Assembly (NCBI GenBank): GCA_020310875.1
Contig: CM035407.1
Location: 218,751,753-218,815,752 of the forward strand
From: Ceratopteris richardii
Taxonomy: Eukaryota; Streptophyta; Polypodiopsida; Polypodiales; Pteridaceae
Direction of reading: 5' to 3'
DNA length: 64,000 nt
The translations under genes were made by a program, and so were the position numbers. How positions within the stretch are numbered: the stretch's first letter is position 1; every line of letters starts with the position of its first letter. The notes beneath the pieces were generated by a model that made no database searches, was not told where the DNA came from, and was given only the letters and a program-made list of their open reading frames with translations. This document shows positions 35,050-47,408 of this stretch, in pieces.

Positions 35050-35700
35050 ATGGATGAATGGTCATTAATAGAATTTCCACTAGCCATGTGGTTCAATGGG
35101 CCCTCACTCAACACTGTTAAGAAGCGAAAAGAAGAAGAGTTAAGGGTTAGAGAAGAAGCAAAGGCAAAGTCAAAAGAGCACATTAGGAAAAATAAGCTAG
35201 GTGGTCTAGACCTAGATGTCAATCCTGAAGCCCTATGATATCACATGGCCATGTTCCTGACATCGGGCATGATTGGTTCTCGAGTAATCGATCGACATCC
35301 ATTTGTGACCATAGATGTAGGACAAGGAAAGAGTGCAAGAACTAGTGCAATTAGACTTTCATACTGCGAAGACTTGCAATTGAACGTCAGTCCCATAGAA
35401 GCCTATCTCAAAGGGTGGGGAGGTGTGGAAACCCCTTGTTCAAGAAAGGTGGAGCATCCCATCTACCTTCAAGATGTCCCAATCATAGTCAAAATGGTAG
35501 TGTGTCAAGACGAGGACCTTAGGGAACCACTTGTCTTGGGCCAAGACTAGATCTATGACCATGCAGTCAACTTAAACCTAAGAAGTCAGCTTCTTCAAGT
35601 TTGGGTACATGACCAATGCATTACATTACAATTAGAAAATTGCATGCTCACGAATCCAAGTGTCATACATTCTCTTGGTTCTTCTAAGCCTAATCTTAGA
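35050..35700 (+). pseudogene. Unidentified frames after gypsy integrase, possible extra domain
   Basis: Frames at 35050-35238 (charged, KRKEEELRVREEAKAK) and 35245-35550 follow each other. The second reads TIDVGQGKSARTSAIRLSYC, then VSPIEAYLKGWGGVE and LREPLVLGQD, and continues past a stop as IYDHAVNLNLRSQLLQVWVHDQ. The spacing and hydrophobic pattern look protein-like. I do not recognise a family. It could be a retroelement protease-like or capsid-like piece. Confidence 0.35.
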
Positions 35701-37440
35701 GAAGAAGATGTTATATGTGTCAAAAGTTCTAGGATATAGAAGGAATCAACAATAGAAGCACAGACTCAAGGGTGAGTGGAGCTCTCTTCTTTTTCAAAGA
35801 GCAATGCAGCCATAACAATTCATCCAAAGGGGCAAGTCAAACAGTACAAGAGAACTACTGTATCAAATAGAACAAGAGAATTCAAGGCAAAGGTGGTTCT
35901 GGGCATGATGCACATTTGGGTACCAAAAGGAGAGCAACCACCAATATCTCCCCAACATGTTCCATGCAGGCAAGACAACCATGCCCAAAGACGTACCAAA
36001 CAACTAGAACAAGCTAAAATATGAAGTCTTCGAGAAATTTAGATGCCTAAGAAACTAGCTGCTGCTCAAAAAGGTCCATTACACATCTGGGTACCCAAGT
36101 CACTCTTACATGCACAAAACCCTACGATCTCCCTCATGAGAAAAGTCACAAAAAAGAAGCCATGGAGAGACAAGGGTCAGTAGCCAACACCGAGATCAAA
36201 ATAAGATCAAATCAACTCTTTGGAATAGTAAAACGACAATCATCATGGGTATTGATTTGGAAGCCAAAAGTACTAGTAGCATCCACATAACCAAAGAGCC
36301 AACCATGCAGGATGCAAAATTTCAGCAAACACACAAAGATGATGAAGTCCAAATTGACTTTTATGCAGCCAAACACTATTCTAAAATGGATCCCTATAAG
36401 GAGGAATGATCAGTTGTCATTATGAAGTCCAATGGATACCTCCAACAAAGGTTGTATCAACATCTGCAAGAACATTGAAAGCCTCGACGTGCAAGAACCA
36501 TGTGGCTTTGGCATGACCTTATCTTTTGCACCAATTAGGTCATGCATTTCCAAAATGTGCATTAATATAGGGCCAAATTACATGACCATGCATAGACACA
36601 ATTAAGAAACCCACTCACATGAGACAAATTCAACACATGTAACCTATTTTATTGATACTAACCTCTTTCTTCTTTTTTATGCCATTGTTCCAAAAAAAGG
36701 GAGAAAAGAAAAGAAACAAAAAAAAATGAAGGGAAAAGAACACGTGCTCAAAGAATCTCATGAGTGAAGCATTAGCAAGGACACCCATCAACGAGAAAGA
36801 CAAGCCAATGGTCAATCACCATGATGAATGTACAACACAAACAGAGGAAGAAGGATGGACCTTTTACGGTGGTAAGAATCACCTACTTTGGCAACACTAT
36901 CACCATGATAGAATAGAAAACCTCTTCATCACCATACCCTTGAGCACTTAGCTCAAGACCAAATTTCTTGCACCATAGGTCTTAAAATGCATTCCCCAAG
37001 TACGCATGCCTAGGGCCACATTACAAGGCCAAGCACAAGGCACATATTTTCTTCAACCCATGCACAAACACACTACCCATCATTCACTATGGGTTATGAG
37101 TAATTGGTATGATAAATATAAAATCCATGTTTCAAAGATCTAGAGGACATCATGGTTACAACATCACTACCTATGAAGCAATTCACAGATGACAACAACT
37201 CAAGATTAACATTGACAACCTCCTTTGAGTAGCTCGCAGTTATTGAAAGTTCACAAATACACCATCATGCTAGAATTTAAGGAAGACGTACATGCAAAGG
37301 ATAGTAGTGATAAAATGAAGATGAGGAAAAGAGACCCTGCTACATTTAAAAGACAGATGCTTTTGTTGACACATGATGAACACTACCACTCAAAGTACTA
37401 CATGGAACACCCACTCCAACAAGGGTCTGTGAGGGATGAC
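35701..37440 (+). other. Worn retroelement sequence before the gypsy polypurine tract
   Basis: Short plus-strand frames (35776-36024; 36760-36951; 37225-37650) share words such as VPKGEQPP and HIWVPK, which hint at degenerate internal repetition. A frame at 37225 crosses the tract into the LTR, so it is probably not a native protein end. Confidence 0.4.
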
Positions 37441-37444
37441 AAAA

Positions 37445-38012
37445 TCAAGAGGGGGGGTAGTGTTGGGACTCACAGTGAAGCACAAGCATGGAAACACATC
37501 AAAGAAGTGGACACACAAGAAGAGGGAGCATTTAGGGAGCTCCAAGAAGTGTATGACAAATTTCCAAAAGAAATTTCATCACTAAAAACCATTGTAAATA
37601 ACATTTCACATTTTTGCAACTCCATTTTTTTCAAGCCAAAGAGTCCTTGAGCTTGAGGATATTAGAAGTAGCTACATACTAGTTTTCATAATTTTTAGAC
37701 TGTTTGAGCCCTCAAATAAGCCTTGGAACCTACTTTTTTACTAGGCCAAACACTAGGTCCTCGCAGGGCCAAAACTTCTCAAAAACTATAAAAATAGCTA
37801 AAGAGCTCATTTTTTAGGTTAGCTGGTTAGAGATTTGAGCTTTGTAAGAGATTTTCTTTGTAATAGAATCTTTCCATTGTTCCTCTCATTCTTCTTACCT
37901 TGTGTGCACGTGTGTGTGTATCTGTGTGCATGCTAGTATGTCATTCACACATGCACTTGCTCATAGTCTTCATACTAGTCCTCAAGTCTCTACGGATTGA
38001 CATTTATGAGGT
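37445..38012 (+). repeat. Gypsy polypurine tract and LTR
   Basis: The tract tcaagagggggggtag (37445-37460) abuts TGTTGGGACTCAC at 37461, a usual LTR start. A TATA-like word ctataaaaatag lies near 37787. The right end is placed at ggattgaca only by the CA ending; no partner LTR or target duplication confirms it. Confidence 0.6.
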
Positions 38013-38099
38013 GGATCTCCTTACGTTGGTACTTACTATTGTGCTAGAGTGGCAATAAGCCTTCAAGAAGATAGCCACAGGTGAGTTTAATGGAAGAAT

Positions 38100-39370
38100 C
38101 TTTACTTTTGAAGTAGGAGAAGCCACGAATATAGCTCTATACAACTTTGGTTCACAAACCCTAAATGATCTTTAAGTGTGGCATAAGAGACTTGCTCATG
38201 TGAATGAAAGATCCTTGAAGGATATATGCAAGGATCAAAGTCTCCAAGGGCTGCCAAATATATCAAAGAATCACATGATCAATAGATGTGATTCTTTTCA
38301 AAATGGGAAGGCACAAATACAGCCTTTCAATCACAACCACTTACATAATCAGTAGGATTACATCTAAATCTCTTGATGGGATGACACCTTATGAGGCATG
38401 GCAGAAGACCTTTTTTAGATCATTGTAAGATCTTTGGGTGCATTTCTTATGCACACGTACCCTCACAAAAAACAGGAAAGATTGATCCAAGAGCTAAAAA
38501 ATGCATATTCATTGGCTATGATCAAAATAAAAAAAGGATATATTTTATATAATCCCACTATCAAAGGATCAAAATTACTAACCCTATGATTTGGAGAATG
38601 ATTTTCCAAATTTGACCAAAGAATAACCACATACATGAGAAGATGTCAACTTAGAAGATGAAGAGAAGATTGATTTCAAAGCTTGAAAGTTGAAGGGAAA
38701 GGTAAAATTCAAACAATTAGAAGACATTCCAGAGTCATCCAATCAAGCACTTAGAAAATCTCATAGAGAAAGCAAGAAATCTATAAGGTATGGCTATGAC
38801 ACATCACTAGTCAGCAAGCATTCTAAATACATGACTAAAGACTCTATGTCAGAAGAACCTTCTTCACTTTAAGAAGCCAACAAGAAGAAAGAGTGGAGAG
38901 AAGCTATGTAGGATAAAATTGAAGCACTTCAAGAGATAGCACTTGGGATTTGGTTCCCAAAAAACTAATCATGAAGGTAATAGGATTTATGTGGATTTAC
39001 AAAGTGAAAAAGAATTTAGATGGCACAATAAACAGTTATAAAGCAACACTAGTAGCAAAGGGGTTTTCTCAAACCCATGCAGTGGATTATGAGGAGACCT
39101 TCTCCATTGTGGCCAAGATTGCAACTATCAGACTTTTAGTAAGTCTTGTTGCTTCAAAGAATTAAAAATTATACCAATTAGATGTTAAAAATGCATTTCT
39201 TAATGGGTGGATCTTTGAAGAGGTCTACATGGCTCAACCACTAAGATATGAAGATAAAGACAAACCTGATTATGTATGTAAATTAAGGAAGGCATTGTAT
39301 GGTTTAAGGCAAGCTCCTAGAGCTTTTAACCATAGGCTAGTCAGATACTTGCAAGACCAAAGTTCTACTG
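38100..39370 (+). pseudogene. Copia-A pol, first part
   Basis: At 38175 the frame reads VWHKRLAHVNERSLKDIC, the pre-integrase domain, then a shortened integrase. The linker (KSHRESKKSIRYG, 38755) leads to RT with KVIGFMWIYKVKKNLDGTINSYKA (38975), VDYEETFSIVAKIATIR (39080), [13 protein letters not shown] (39175; first catalytic Asp) and [19 protein letters not shown] (39285). The integrase core with its catalytic residues is missing, so it has a large deletion as well as stops. Confidence 0.87.
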
Positions 39371-39375
39371 TACGC
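39371..39375. repeat. Target site duplication TACGC of Copia-B, left copy
   Basis: The same five bases stand at 44733-44737, right after the end of Copia-B, and the Copia-A RT reading resumes there. Confidence 0.88.
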
Positions 39376-40256
39376 TGTTACATAAAAACAAGCTCTAGAG
39401 TAGTCTTATGGATTTTATTAATTATTAAAAATGGTATATGGAAGCTTGTGGATCTTATTAGTTATGAAAAATAACATGTGGAGGCATTCACATCTGCAAA
39501 TTTTGAGCAAAAGTAGATAAAAGTAGATAAAAGTAAGAAGGAAAGGAGAGGTGTCTATTTTTAGACAAGGAAGGCGCTTCTGTTGACAGCCTCTCAATAA
39601 AAAGAGTGGTTCTCTTATTCTAGGTGTCCAAATTGAGTGATTCTTATGAATTGCGAAGCTTACAAAGTTTACTATATAAATAGATCAGTTTTAGTACAAA
39701 TTTCAATGAGAAAATGCCATGCCAGTAGGCGTTTTTGCAGATCTTGTGTCTTGTGTCTATCCAGTGCCTCATCAGAGACATACCTCTCTTCAAACTTTCA
39801 TATCTCAGTCATTATGAGGTCTTTTTGAGTGAAATCACTTGGAGACGTTTCCTTAGCTCTCATACTTTCTATTCATATCAAAAGGTCTCATAGATCGTGA
39901 AGTTATCTTGCTTCTATACATCAGTTTTCAATTCAGAGAGTTGTTCATATCTTGCTATTGCAGGCTTCTTCTTACCTTGACTTCAAGATGCTCGTTCGGG
40001 AGCTATACTCCACCTTTTTTGGTGTTTTTTGTTTCTAAACATGCTACGCAGAGTCTACTTTCATAATATATGATTACATTTGTCAAATTCTGCTCAAAGA
40101 GTTTCTCGTAGTCATTTTGCTACAGTGAACTATTTTTGTTTTTTGGAAAGTTTGTTTTTGAAGTTTGTAAATATTTGGTTGGTGTTTTGAAGATCTTGGG
40201 AGGTCTCATCATGTTTCATTGTGTTCTTTGATGTTTAAAAGTTTGTAAGCACAACA
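39376..40256 (+). repeat. 5' LTR of Copia-B
   Basis: It starts TGTTACATAAAAACAAG and ends GTAAGCACAACA. A short repeat of aaaagtagata lies near 39515. The primer site TGGTATGAGAGC follows at 40260-40271 and differs from the usual site by one base. Confidence 0.9.
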
Positions 40257-40338
40257 TTGTGGTATGAGAGCTTTTGTTTTTTTATCAAATCTTTCATGCA
40301 ACTTATTGAATTATCTTCTTTGTTTACAACAATTCAAC

Positions 40339-41223
40339 ATGGCAGATTTAAGTGCATCGATTGAGAAGTTATCTAATTGGAGAAATTATTCCATGTGGCA
40401 ATTTAGAATGGAGTTTTACCTCATGCCTAAAGGTCTTTGGGGATTGATAACAGGTACAGGAGTGAAGCTTGTATTACTAGAAGCTCCTACACAAGCGGAT
40501 CGAGCAAGAGAGCAAGAATGGATCGAAAGAGACAGAAGAGTTTTGTTTATTATATCACAAACAATTTACAATAGTGTGCTTGGGCATATAAGAGGTTTGA
40601 ATACTAGTGGAGAGGCTTGGGAGTCTCTAGAAAGGCTATTTGCAACTACCAACAGAGCAAGGCAAACACAACTTATTGGTGAGTTGACAAGAGTAAAAAA
40701 GAAGCCACGACAATCAGTTAATGATTAATATGTTCTTGAGGTAAAATCTCTTATTGAAGCATTAGCCTCTATTGATGCATCTCTTAGTGAGGATATACAG
40801 TTTAATAGCATGTTAAATGACTTGAGAGAAGATGAAAGATGGAAGTCTTTCATTACGTCTATCATGACTCGAGAGAATCTACCATCTTTTGAAGATTTAC
40901 AAACGCTCATGATGACTGAAGAAATCAACATAGAAGGTGGCAACTCTTATCATTCAGAAAGAGGTAGTCAAGGACAAGCTCTTTATACTTCATCAAATAG
41001 ATCAAGAGGTAGAGGAAATTGGAGAGGAGGAGGAAGATTCAACAAAAGTGCAAGAGGAAGAGGAAGCTTCAATGCTACTAGAGGAGGAAGAACAACACAA
41101 CAAAGTCAACAAACTCAATCAAACCAGCAAGGTAACTTTACTTGCCATTATTGTGGTAAAATTGGTCATTATGCCAGGGATTGCTTCTGCAATCCAAATA
41201 GAAGAGGTGGTTTTAGAGGATGA
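40339..41223 (+). pseudogene. Copia-B gag
   Basis: The Met at 40339 begins MADLSASIEKLSNWRNYSMW, a typical copia Gag start. The frame meets an in-frame TAA near 40726, which the B2 copy lacks because it has three bases fewer there. It continues through an Arg/Gly-rich linker (41000-41090) to the zinc knuckle CHYCGKIGHYARDC (41140-41190) and a TGA at 41221. Gag would form the particle and bind RNA. Confidence 0.9.
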
Positions 41224-41247
41224 CAAAGAGGAAGAGGCAAAGGTCAC

Positions 41248-44170
41248 ATGCATCACAACAACAACATAGTACAAAGGGAGGCTCAAACACATAAGGAAAA
41301 CGTTCTTATTGCTATGCATATAGAGACACATAAGAGGAAGGTAAACAACAAAACTTGGTATGTAGATAGTGGTTGCTCAAACCACATGAGTCACAACATG
41401 AATATGTTTGTAAACTTACACAAACCAAATTCAAGATTCACAGCTGCTACACGAGATAGTACTGAGCATGAAGTAGTTTACATTGGTGATTGTCCACTTT
41501 ATGAACATGTAACTCTTAGAGATGTTTTGTTTGTTCCTACTATTACAAGAAATTTGATTTCAGTTGGACAGATGGAGGACAATGGAGTAAAGGTCCATTT
41601 TGAAAATAATAAATGGTAAGCTTATCATAAGAAGGATGGGAATTTTGTTATAAAAGGACAAAAGGTAAAGAGATTATATACTTATGAAGTTGAAGTTCCA
41701 GATTATGCAGGTTATACAATGGTAAATGGGACTCAAGTAAGTCAATTGGATTTATGACATAAAAGATTAGGACACATCAGTGTTGGCAGGTAAAAAGATA
41801 TTGCAAAGAAATCATTGGTTGAAGGTTTACCACAACTACCTAAGAAAGATTTGGATTTTGTTTGTGAGGCATGTCAGTTTGAAAAACAGGTACGAAGTCC
41901 TTTTTCAAAAGCAGGATTGCAAAGCAGAGGTATTTTGGACTTGATTCATACTGATGTATGGGGTCCATCTCAAGAAGAGTCCATGGCAGGTAGCAAGTAC
42001 TTTGTAACATTTATTGATGACTTCTCAAAGTTTACATTCATTTATTTTATGAAATACAAATCCGAAGTGTTTGACATGTTCAAAAAGTTCAAATCATTGG
42101 TTGAAAAGAGAACAGGTCGAAGCATAAGAAGGTTGAGATCAGATGGAGGAGGTGAACATTTTTCTAATCATTTTCTTGCATTTTTGGAGGAAGAAGGAAT
42201 TAAAAAGGAGACTACAAACAGATACACACCTCAACAAAATGGTGTGGCCGAAAGAAGAAACAGGTCTATCTTGGAGATGGGTAGGTGCATGTTAAATGAA
42301 AAGGACTTACCACTTACTTTTTGGGCTGAAGCATGCAATATGGCAGTTTATGTGATGAACAGGTTACCACCTAATCAAAGTCATGTACAAAAAGCACCTT
42401 ATGAATTGTTTTACAGATCAAAACCAGATATTGCTAATTGTAGAATTTTTGGAAGCATATGTTTTATTCATGTTCCACAACAGTTAAGGTCAAAGTTGGA
42501 TCCAAGTTCACAAAAAATGGTTTTCATTGGTATGTGAGAAGGGCAACCAAGATATAGATGTGTGAACCCAGATACGGGAGAGCTAATTGTTTCGAGAGAT
42601 GTTATTTTTCATGAAGATAAATCTTGGTATAAACATGAAGTGCAGGTAGATGAAGAAGAAACTACAAGAAGTCACGAAGAAGAGCCAAGTTCTCCAAGTT
42701 CACCAGAGAGTCAAATTACACATGAAGAGGTAACTCCCCCCAATCAGAAGTTGAATAAAATTCTCGATTTGATTTCAAAGGAAATTGAGTCACAGGAAGA
42801 AGAAAGTGAAGGTTCTACATCAAGAAGAACTCAAACTCGAAGGCATGAAAAGCATAGTAGGACAAGAAGCCAATCAAGGTATCCAGTAAGAGAAAGAAGG
42901 CAACCGCAAAGATTTTCTCATGAATCTTATATTGCAAAACTTCTTGAGGAGCAGGAACCAATAACTTTTAAAGAAGCGTCAAAGGTAAAGAAATGGGTTA
43001 AAGCAATGGATGAAGAAATGATAGCTTTGTATGAGAACAATACATGGAGTTTAGTTCCAAGGCAACCTAACATGAAGGTAATTGGTAACAAATAGGTGTA
43101 TAGGATAAACAGAAACAGTGATGGTTCAGTAAGTAGATATAAAGCAAGGCTTGTTTGTAAAGGCTATGCACATAGTTATGGCATCGATTATGAGGAGACA
43201 TTTTCTCCTGTTGCCAAGATATCAACAATAAGGACATTAATAAGTGTTGCTGCAAGCAAGGTATGGAATCTTTATCAATTAGATATAAAAAATGCATTTC
43301 TCAATGGTGATTTAAAAGAAGATGTGTACATGGAGCAACCAGCAGGTTATGAAGATCCCAAGAAGCCTATGCATGTATGTAAACTCTTGAAAGCATTGTA
43401 TGGTCTTAAGCAAGCTCTAAGGGCTTGGAATTTTAGATTGGTAAAGTTTCTTGAAAAGCAGGGATAGAGGTGTTCAAATGCAGATACTTCCTTGTATGTT
43501 AAGGTTGAAGGATCATTGATTGTTTATATCTCAATTTATGTGGATGACTTGATAATATCAGGAAACAATGATAGTCAGATAGCTAGAATCAAAGCAGAGC
43601 TTGGATCTAAATTTAAAATTTCAGATTTAGGAGAACTGACATACATTCTTGGAATCGAAGTTATGAAGAAGGAAGATGGCGTATATCTGCTACAAAGGAA
43701 GTATATTTTAGATTTGTTAAAGAAATATGGCATGGAACATTGCAAGAGTATTAGTAATCCGATGGAACCCAATGTGAAGTACAGTGCTGAAGATGGTGAA
43801 CCTTTAGAAGATCCACTTATCTACAGGTCTTTGATCGGTTCTCTTATATATGCAACTTTAACAAGGCCAGATATTACATTTAGTGTAAGTAAATTGTCTC
43901 AATTCATGAACAAACCCACAGATGTTCATATGCAAGCAGCTAAAAGGGTCTTGAGATATTTGACGGGTACATTAAGTGAAGGTCTGGGCTATAAATATCA
44001 TGAAGGTTTGGATTTGAAAGCATACAGTGATACAGATTGGGCTTGAAATAAGGATGACAGAAGGAGTACAAGTGGATATTTGATATTTGCAGGTAATAAT
44101 TTGGTTTCATGGAGTTCCAAAAAATAGCCTACAGTAGCACTTTCAAGCGCAGAAGCTGAATATAGAAGCC
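41248..44170 (+). pseudogene. Copia-B pol: protease, integrase, RT, RNase H (truncated)
   Basis: The protease reads WYVDSGCSNHMS (41355). A pre-integrase region with stops follows at 41690-41900. The integrase (41815-42537) keeps HTDVWGPS, RSDGGGEHF and PQQNGVAERRNRS, so all three acidic residues are present. RT lies at 43000-44000 with [14 protein letters not shown] (43275) and YVDDLIISGN (43535). RNase H begins at SDTDWA (44030) and has ALSSAEAEYRSLTTAN (44130). There it runs straight into LTR sequence, so the end of RNase H, the polypurine tract and the LTR start are deleted. Five or more stops are present, two of them TAG or TGA in place of Trp. Confidence 0.9.
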
Positions 44171-44180
44171 TTACAACTGC

Positions 44181-44732
44181 AAATTTAGAGCAAAAGTAGA
44201 TAAAAGTAGATAAAAGTAAGAATGTGTCTATCTGGTGCCTCATCAGAGACATACCTCTCTTCAAACTTTCATATCTCAGTCGTTATGAGGTCTTTTTGAG
44301 TGATTTCACTTAAAGAAGTTTTCTTAGCTCTCATAAGTTCTATCAATATTACAATGTCTCATAGATCTTGAAGCTTTCTTGCTTCTGTACATCAGTTTTC
44401 AATTCAGACAGTTAGTCATATCTTGCTATTGCAGGCTTCTTCTTACCTTGACTTCAAGTTGTTCGTTCGGAAGCTATACTCCATCTTTTTTGATTTTTTG
44501 TTTCTAAAGCATGCTACGCAGAGTATAATTTTGCAATATATGACTAATTTTGTCATATTCTGGTCAGAGTTTCTAGTCATTTTGCTATAGTGACCTATTT
44601 CTGTTTTTTGGAAAGTTTGATGAAAAGTTTGTTTTTTAAGTTTGGAAATATTGGTTGGTGTTTTGAAGATCTTGGGAGGTGTAATCATGTTTCGTTGTGT
44701 AATTTGATGTTTACAAGTTTGTAAGCACAAGA
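44181..44732 (+). repeat. 3' LTR remnant of Copia-B
   Basis: It matches the 5' LTR from its aaaagtagata repeat onward but lacks the first 120 or so bases and an internal stretch of roughly 200 bases. It ends cacaaga where the 5' LTR ends cacaaca. Confidence 0.87.
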
Positions 44733-45660
44733 TACGCAAGGCATATTCTTCATTGCTCATTAAGAAGACCAATTCAAATGTTATTTATCTATGTGTTTTA
44801 TGTGGATGAAATCATCATTACAGAAAATGATGCCAATGGCATCAAGAAGATCAAGGCCTAGATGAAGGAGGAGTTCAAGATCAATGATCTTGGATTGCTT
44901 ACATAATTTCTTGGCTTAGAGATCGTTTATACACATTCTGGTGTTTTTCTTACTCATATGAAGTACATCCATGATGTGGTACTTAAGTTCAAATGGAAAA
45001 TGAAAAAATTGCAAGTACACCCATGGAATTGAACCAAAAACCCAGTGCTCATGAAGGAGAGCTATTTGAGGACATTACTGCTTATCAAAGGATTGTTGGG
45101 AGTCTCAATTATGCAACCCTAACAAGAGTGCATACATGCTATGGGGTGAGTACATTGAGTCAATTCATGCATATACCAAGAAAACCTGGAAGATGCCAAA
45201 AGGATCTTAAAGTACTTCAAGGGTACCATAAATGAAGGACTATTTTATCCATTCACATCTAACTTGGATACCTAGTTATACTCTAATGCAAATTGTGTTG
45301 GCTCAAAAGATGATAGGAGGAGCACCTCTTGGTACTTATCTTTTGCAGGATCAAAGTTGATTTCATGGTCATCAAAGAAACAACCAACTGTGGCGTGGTC
45401 ACCAATTGAAGCTAAATATAGAGTCCTAACAAATGCAACACAAGAGGAAATGTGGTTAAAACTACTCTATTCAGATTTGGGATGCATACATACACTCCAA
45501 TGATCTTTGGAGATAACACTAGCTCACTCCATTTGGCTAATAATCCTTTATATCATGCAAGGACTAAGCACATTGAAGGTGAGAGAGAGGCTACTTAGCA
45601 AGGACATATGATTGTCCTATGTATCAAACAACTTGCAATGTGCAGATATTAGGCATGAGG
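44733..45660 (+). pseudogene. Copia-A pol, second part: RT end and RNase H
   Basis: After the target duplication the frame resumes as FYVDEIIITENDANGIKKIK (44795; the second Asp of YVDD is Glu here), then STPMELNQKPS (45010), RIVGSLNYATLTRVHTCYGVS (45085) and RNase H with GSKDDRRSTS (45300), SSKKQPTVAWSPIEAKY (45375) and [13 protein letters not shown] sequence near 45555. Stops and frameshifts are frequent. The polypurine run atgagggggcattc lies near 45652 and resembles that of the relic at 61895. Confidence 0.85.
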
Positions 45661-46740
45661 GGGCATTCTTGGTGCAATTACTTCAAGCCTAAATGCTTGA
45701 TGATTTATCCTAAGGCTCATATGTGCATTCTTGTACTAGCGCATGAATGATCTCTTGTAAAATATTGATTTTTTACTCCTTGTAGAAGTGCATATATGGA
45801 ATCACTTCAATCACAAGTTGTTAGGAGAATCTTTCCATGACTTATTTGGTGAGGACTTATCACAAATCAGTTCTTAAAACTTTTGAACACTTTTGGGTAA
45901 AGATTTGAATTCAAATTTGAATCTTGGCTTCAACCAAAGGCTATGAAGGTAGGACTACCTAGTCGTGTGAAGAGCATCCACATATAGCAGAGATCTCAAA
46001 GGGATTTCATATCGATGTTGAGCTCACACTATAGCTCTACCATTTCTCACATTATGAGATCATTCATTGCCAATTTCAATGTAATTATGTGCATTAATAC
46101 ATATAGTTTTCTCATGTCTCATATCTTTTACTCTTTCGTGTACCACTTAGAATAGTGAACTTGTTGGATCTCTTTCTCAGCTTGTACTTGATCATTTTCA
46201 ATGATTTAAGTTGGAATAGATTCATTAGACTGTCTAGTTTATTTGTACACAGTTTCACTCCAATTTTCTCAGTCATTCTTGAGTTATGAGCAAAACATTG
46301 CTTACTGGTCTACATATTGTCAATACCCAAAAATGTCAGGATGCATCTCTAAGTTGCTAAGCATCATTCTCTGAGCATGTTCTATCATTTCAAGTAAAAT
46401 AACTTGAAAACGTTAGCTACCCAATTTAATTAGATATTTTGAAAAGGATTTTGTTCAATTGTTAGCACACAAGGAGAACTATTCATTTCTGTAAATAGGT
46501 GTAGTGACCAAATAGCAAGTTTTTGGTTCACAATGTAAGTCCATCTTATCTGCTTTGATCCAATTATTTTTAGGATTTTCTTCCAAAGCACCTAGGTGAT
46601 TATTTACTCTTGTTGGAAATCTCAACAGGTCTACTTTGGACTCCTCAACTCAGTTTTGGCAGTTGTGAAGCGGGAGTTTATAACACCATCTCATCTATGG
46701 AAGGTGTCCACCATCTCCTCCAACAGCTTTCACCATAGCC
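45661..46740 (+). repeat. Copia-A LTR or leader-like region
   Basis: From ttcttggtgcaatt (45664) the sequence resembles the stretch after the polypurine tract of Copia-C (61903 on). This suggests a Copia-A family LTR. I could not find its end or a clear primer site before the gag-like frame at 46741. Confidence 0.45.
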
Positions 46741-47007
46741 ATGGACCACTACATGGACATGCAGGTTCCTGATTTCAACACCCTCATGGGACAATTGTTA
46801 ACACATGATGAAAAGCTTATGAAGAATGGAGACAAATCAAAATGTAATCAATCCTCTCCACTCTATATAGATAAAAACAAGAGTAAAGATAGCAAAGGGA
46901 AAAGAAAAAAGTCTGATGATGAGGGCAACACCTCTCAAGCAAACTTTGTAGGTAGAGATAGAGACTCAAGATCTTCTCAGAGGTGGTTCTTAGTGCATGG
47001 TTGATCA
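46741..47007 (+). pseudogene. Copia gag C-terminal fragment
   Basis: A frame reads VPDFNTLMGQLLTHDEKLMK and then a Lys/Ser-rich stretch (KNKSKDSKGKRKKSDDEG). This resembles the part of copia Gag before the zinc knuckle, which is absent. It may belong to the Copia-A family. Sequence related to its upstream part (46620-46725) recurs at 53880-53980. Confidence 0.5.
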
Positions 47008-47408
47008 TTTGATGTGATTTAAAGCACCATAGACTTAGTATATTGTCTAGTTTATAGCTAGAAAATTTCATCATGATTGGTTCTCTTAATGGTGAGACAT
47101 CATCAGATCTTTACTCTCTAGTGTGTACTTTGATGCATCTCGAGAATGTCGAGCAAGTCCTATGATTTAGTAAACATCATACTCAGTGTGTAGTTTATCT
47201 TTCTTATTGAAATTATTCATTATAGGAAGCTATCTAAGTTAATTAGATACCACCAAAAGGAATTCAGCTAATTTCTAGCAAGATGAGAGCACTGTTCATT
47301 ATACTAAACATGTGGAGACACTAAAATAGAAAGTCTATGACCTTGGATAAATTTCCTATTTCGTACTCATGTGTTTTGATCCATTGATTAGTGGATTTTG
47401 TTCCAGAG

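Larger units (their letters stand above)
33931..38012 (+). mobile_element. Ty3/gypsy element, 3' part
   Basis: Plus-strand integrase (34034-35020) is followed by about 2.4 kb of weakly coding sequence, a polypurine tract and one LTR. The gag, protease and most RT regions are not visible. The right LTR border is uncertain because Copia-A sequence starts soon after. Confidence 0.75.
39376..44732 (+). mobile_element. Copia-B, copia element with truncated 3' LTR
   Basis: It has an 881-bp 5' LTR, a primer site with one change, gag, the full pol order and a shortened 3' LTR. It is inserted in the RT of Copia-A with a 5-bp target duplication. A second copy of this family, Copia-B2, lies at 47409-53833. 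Confidence 0.92.
38100..45660 (+). mobile_element. Copia-A, old copia element split by Copia-B
   Basis: The coding order is pre-integrase, integrase C-terminal part and RT up to 39375, then the rest of RT and RNase H from 44733. The two halves join at the target duplication TACGC of the inserted Copia-B. The polypurine tract lies near 45650. The gag, protease and 5' LTR were not found in place. Confidence 0.85.
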
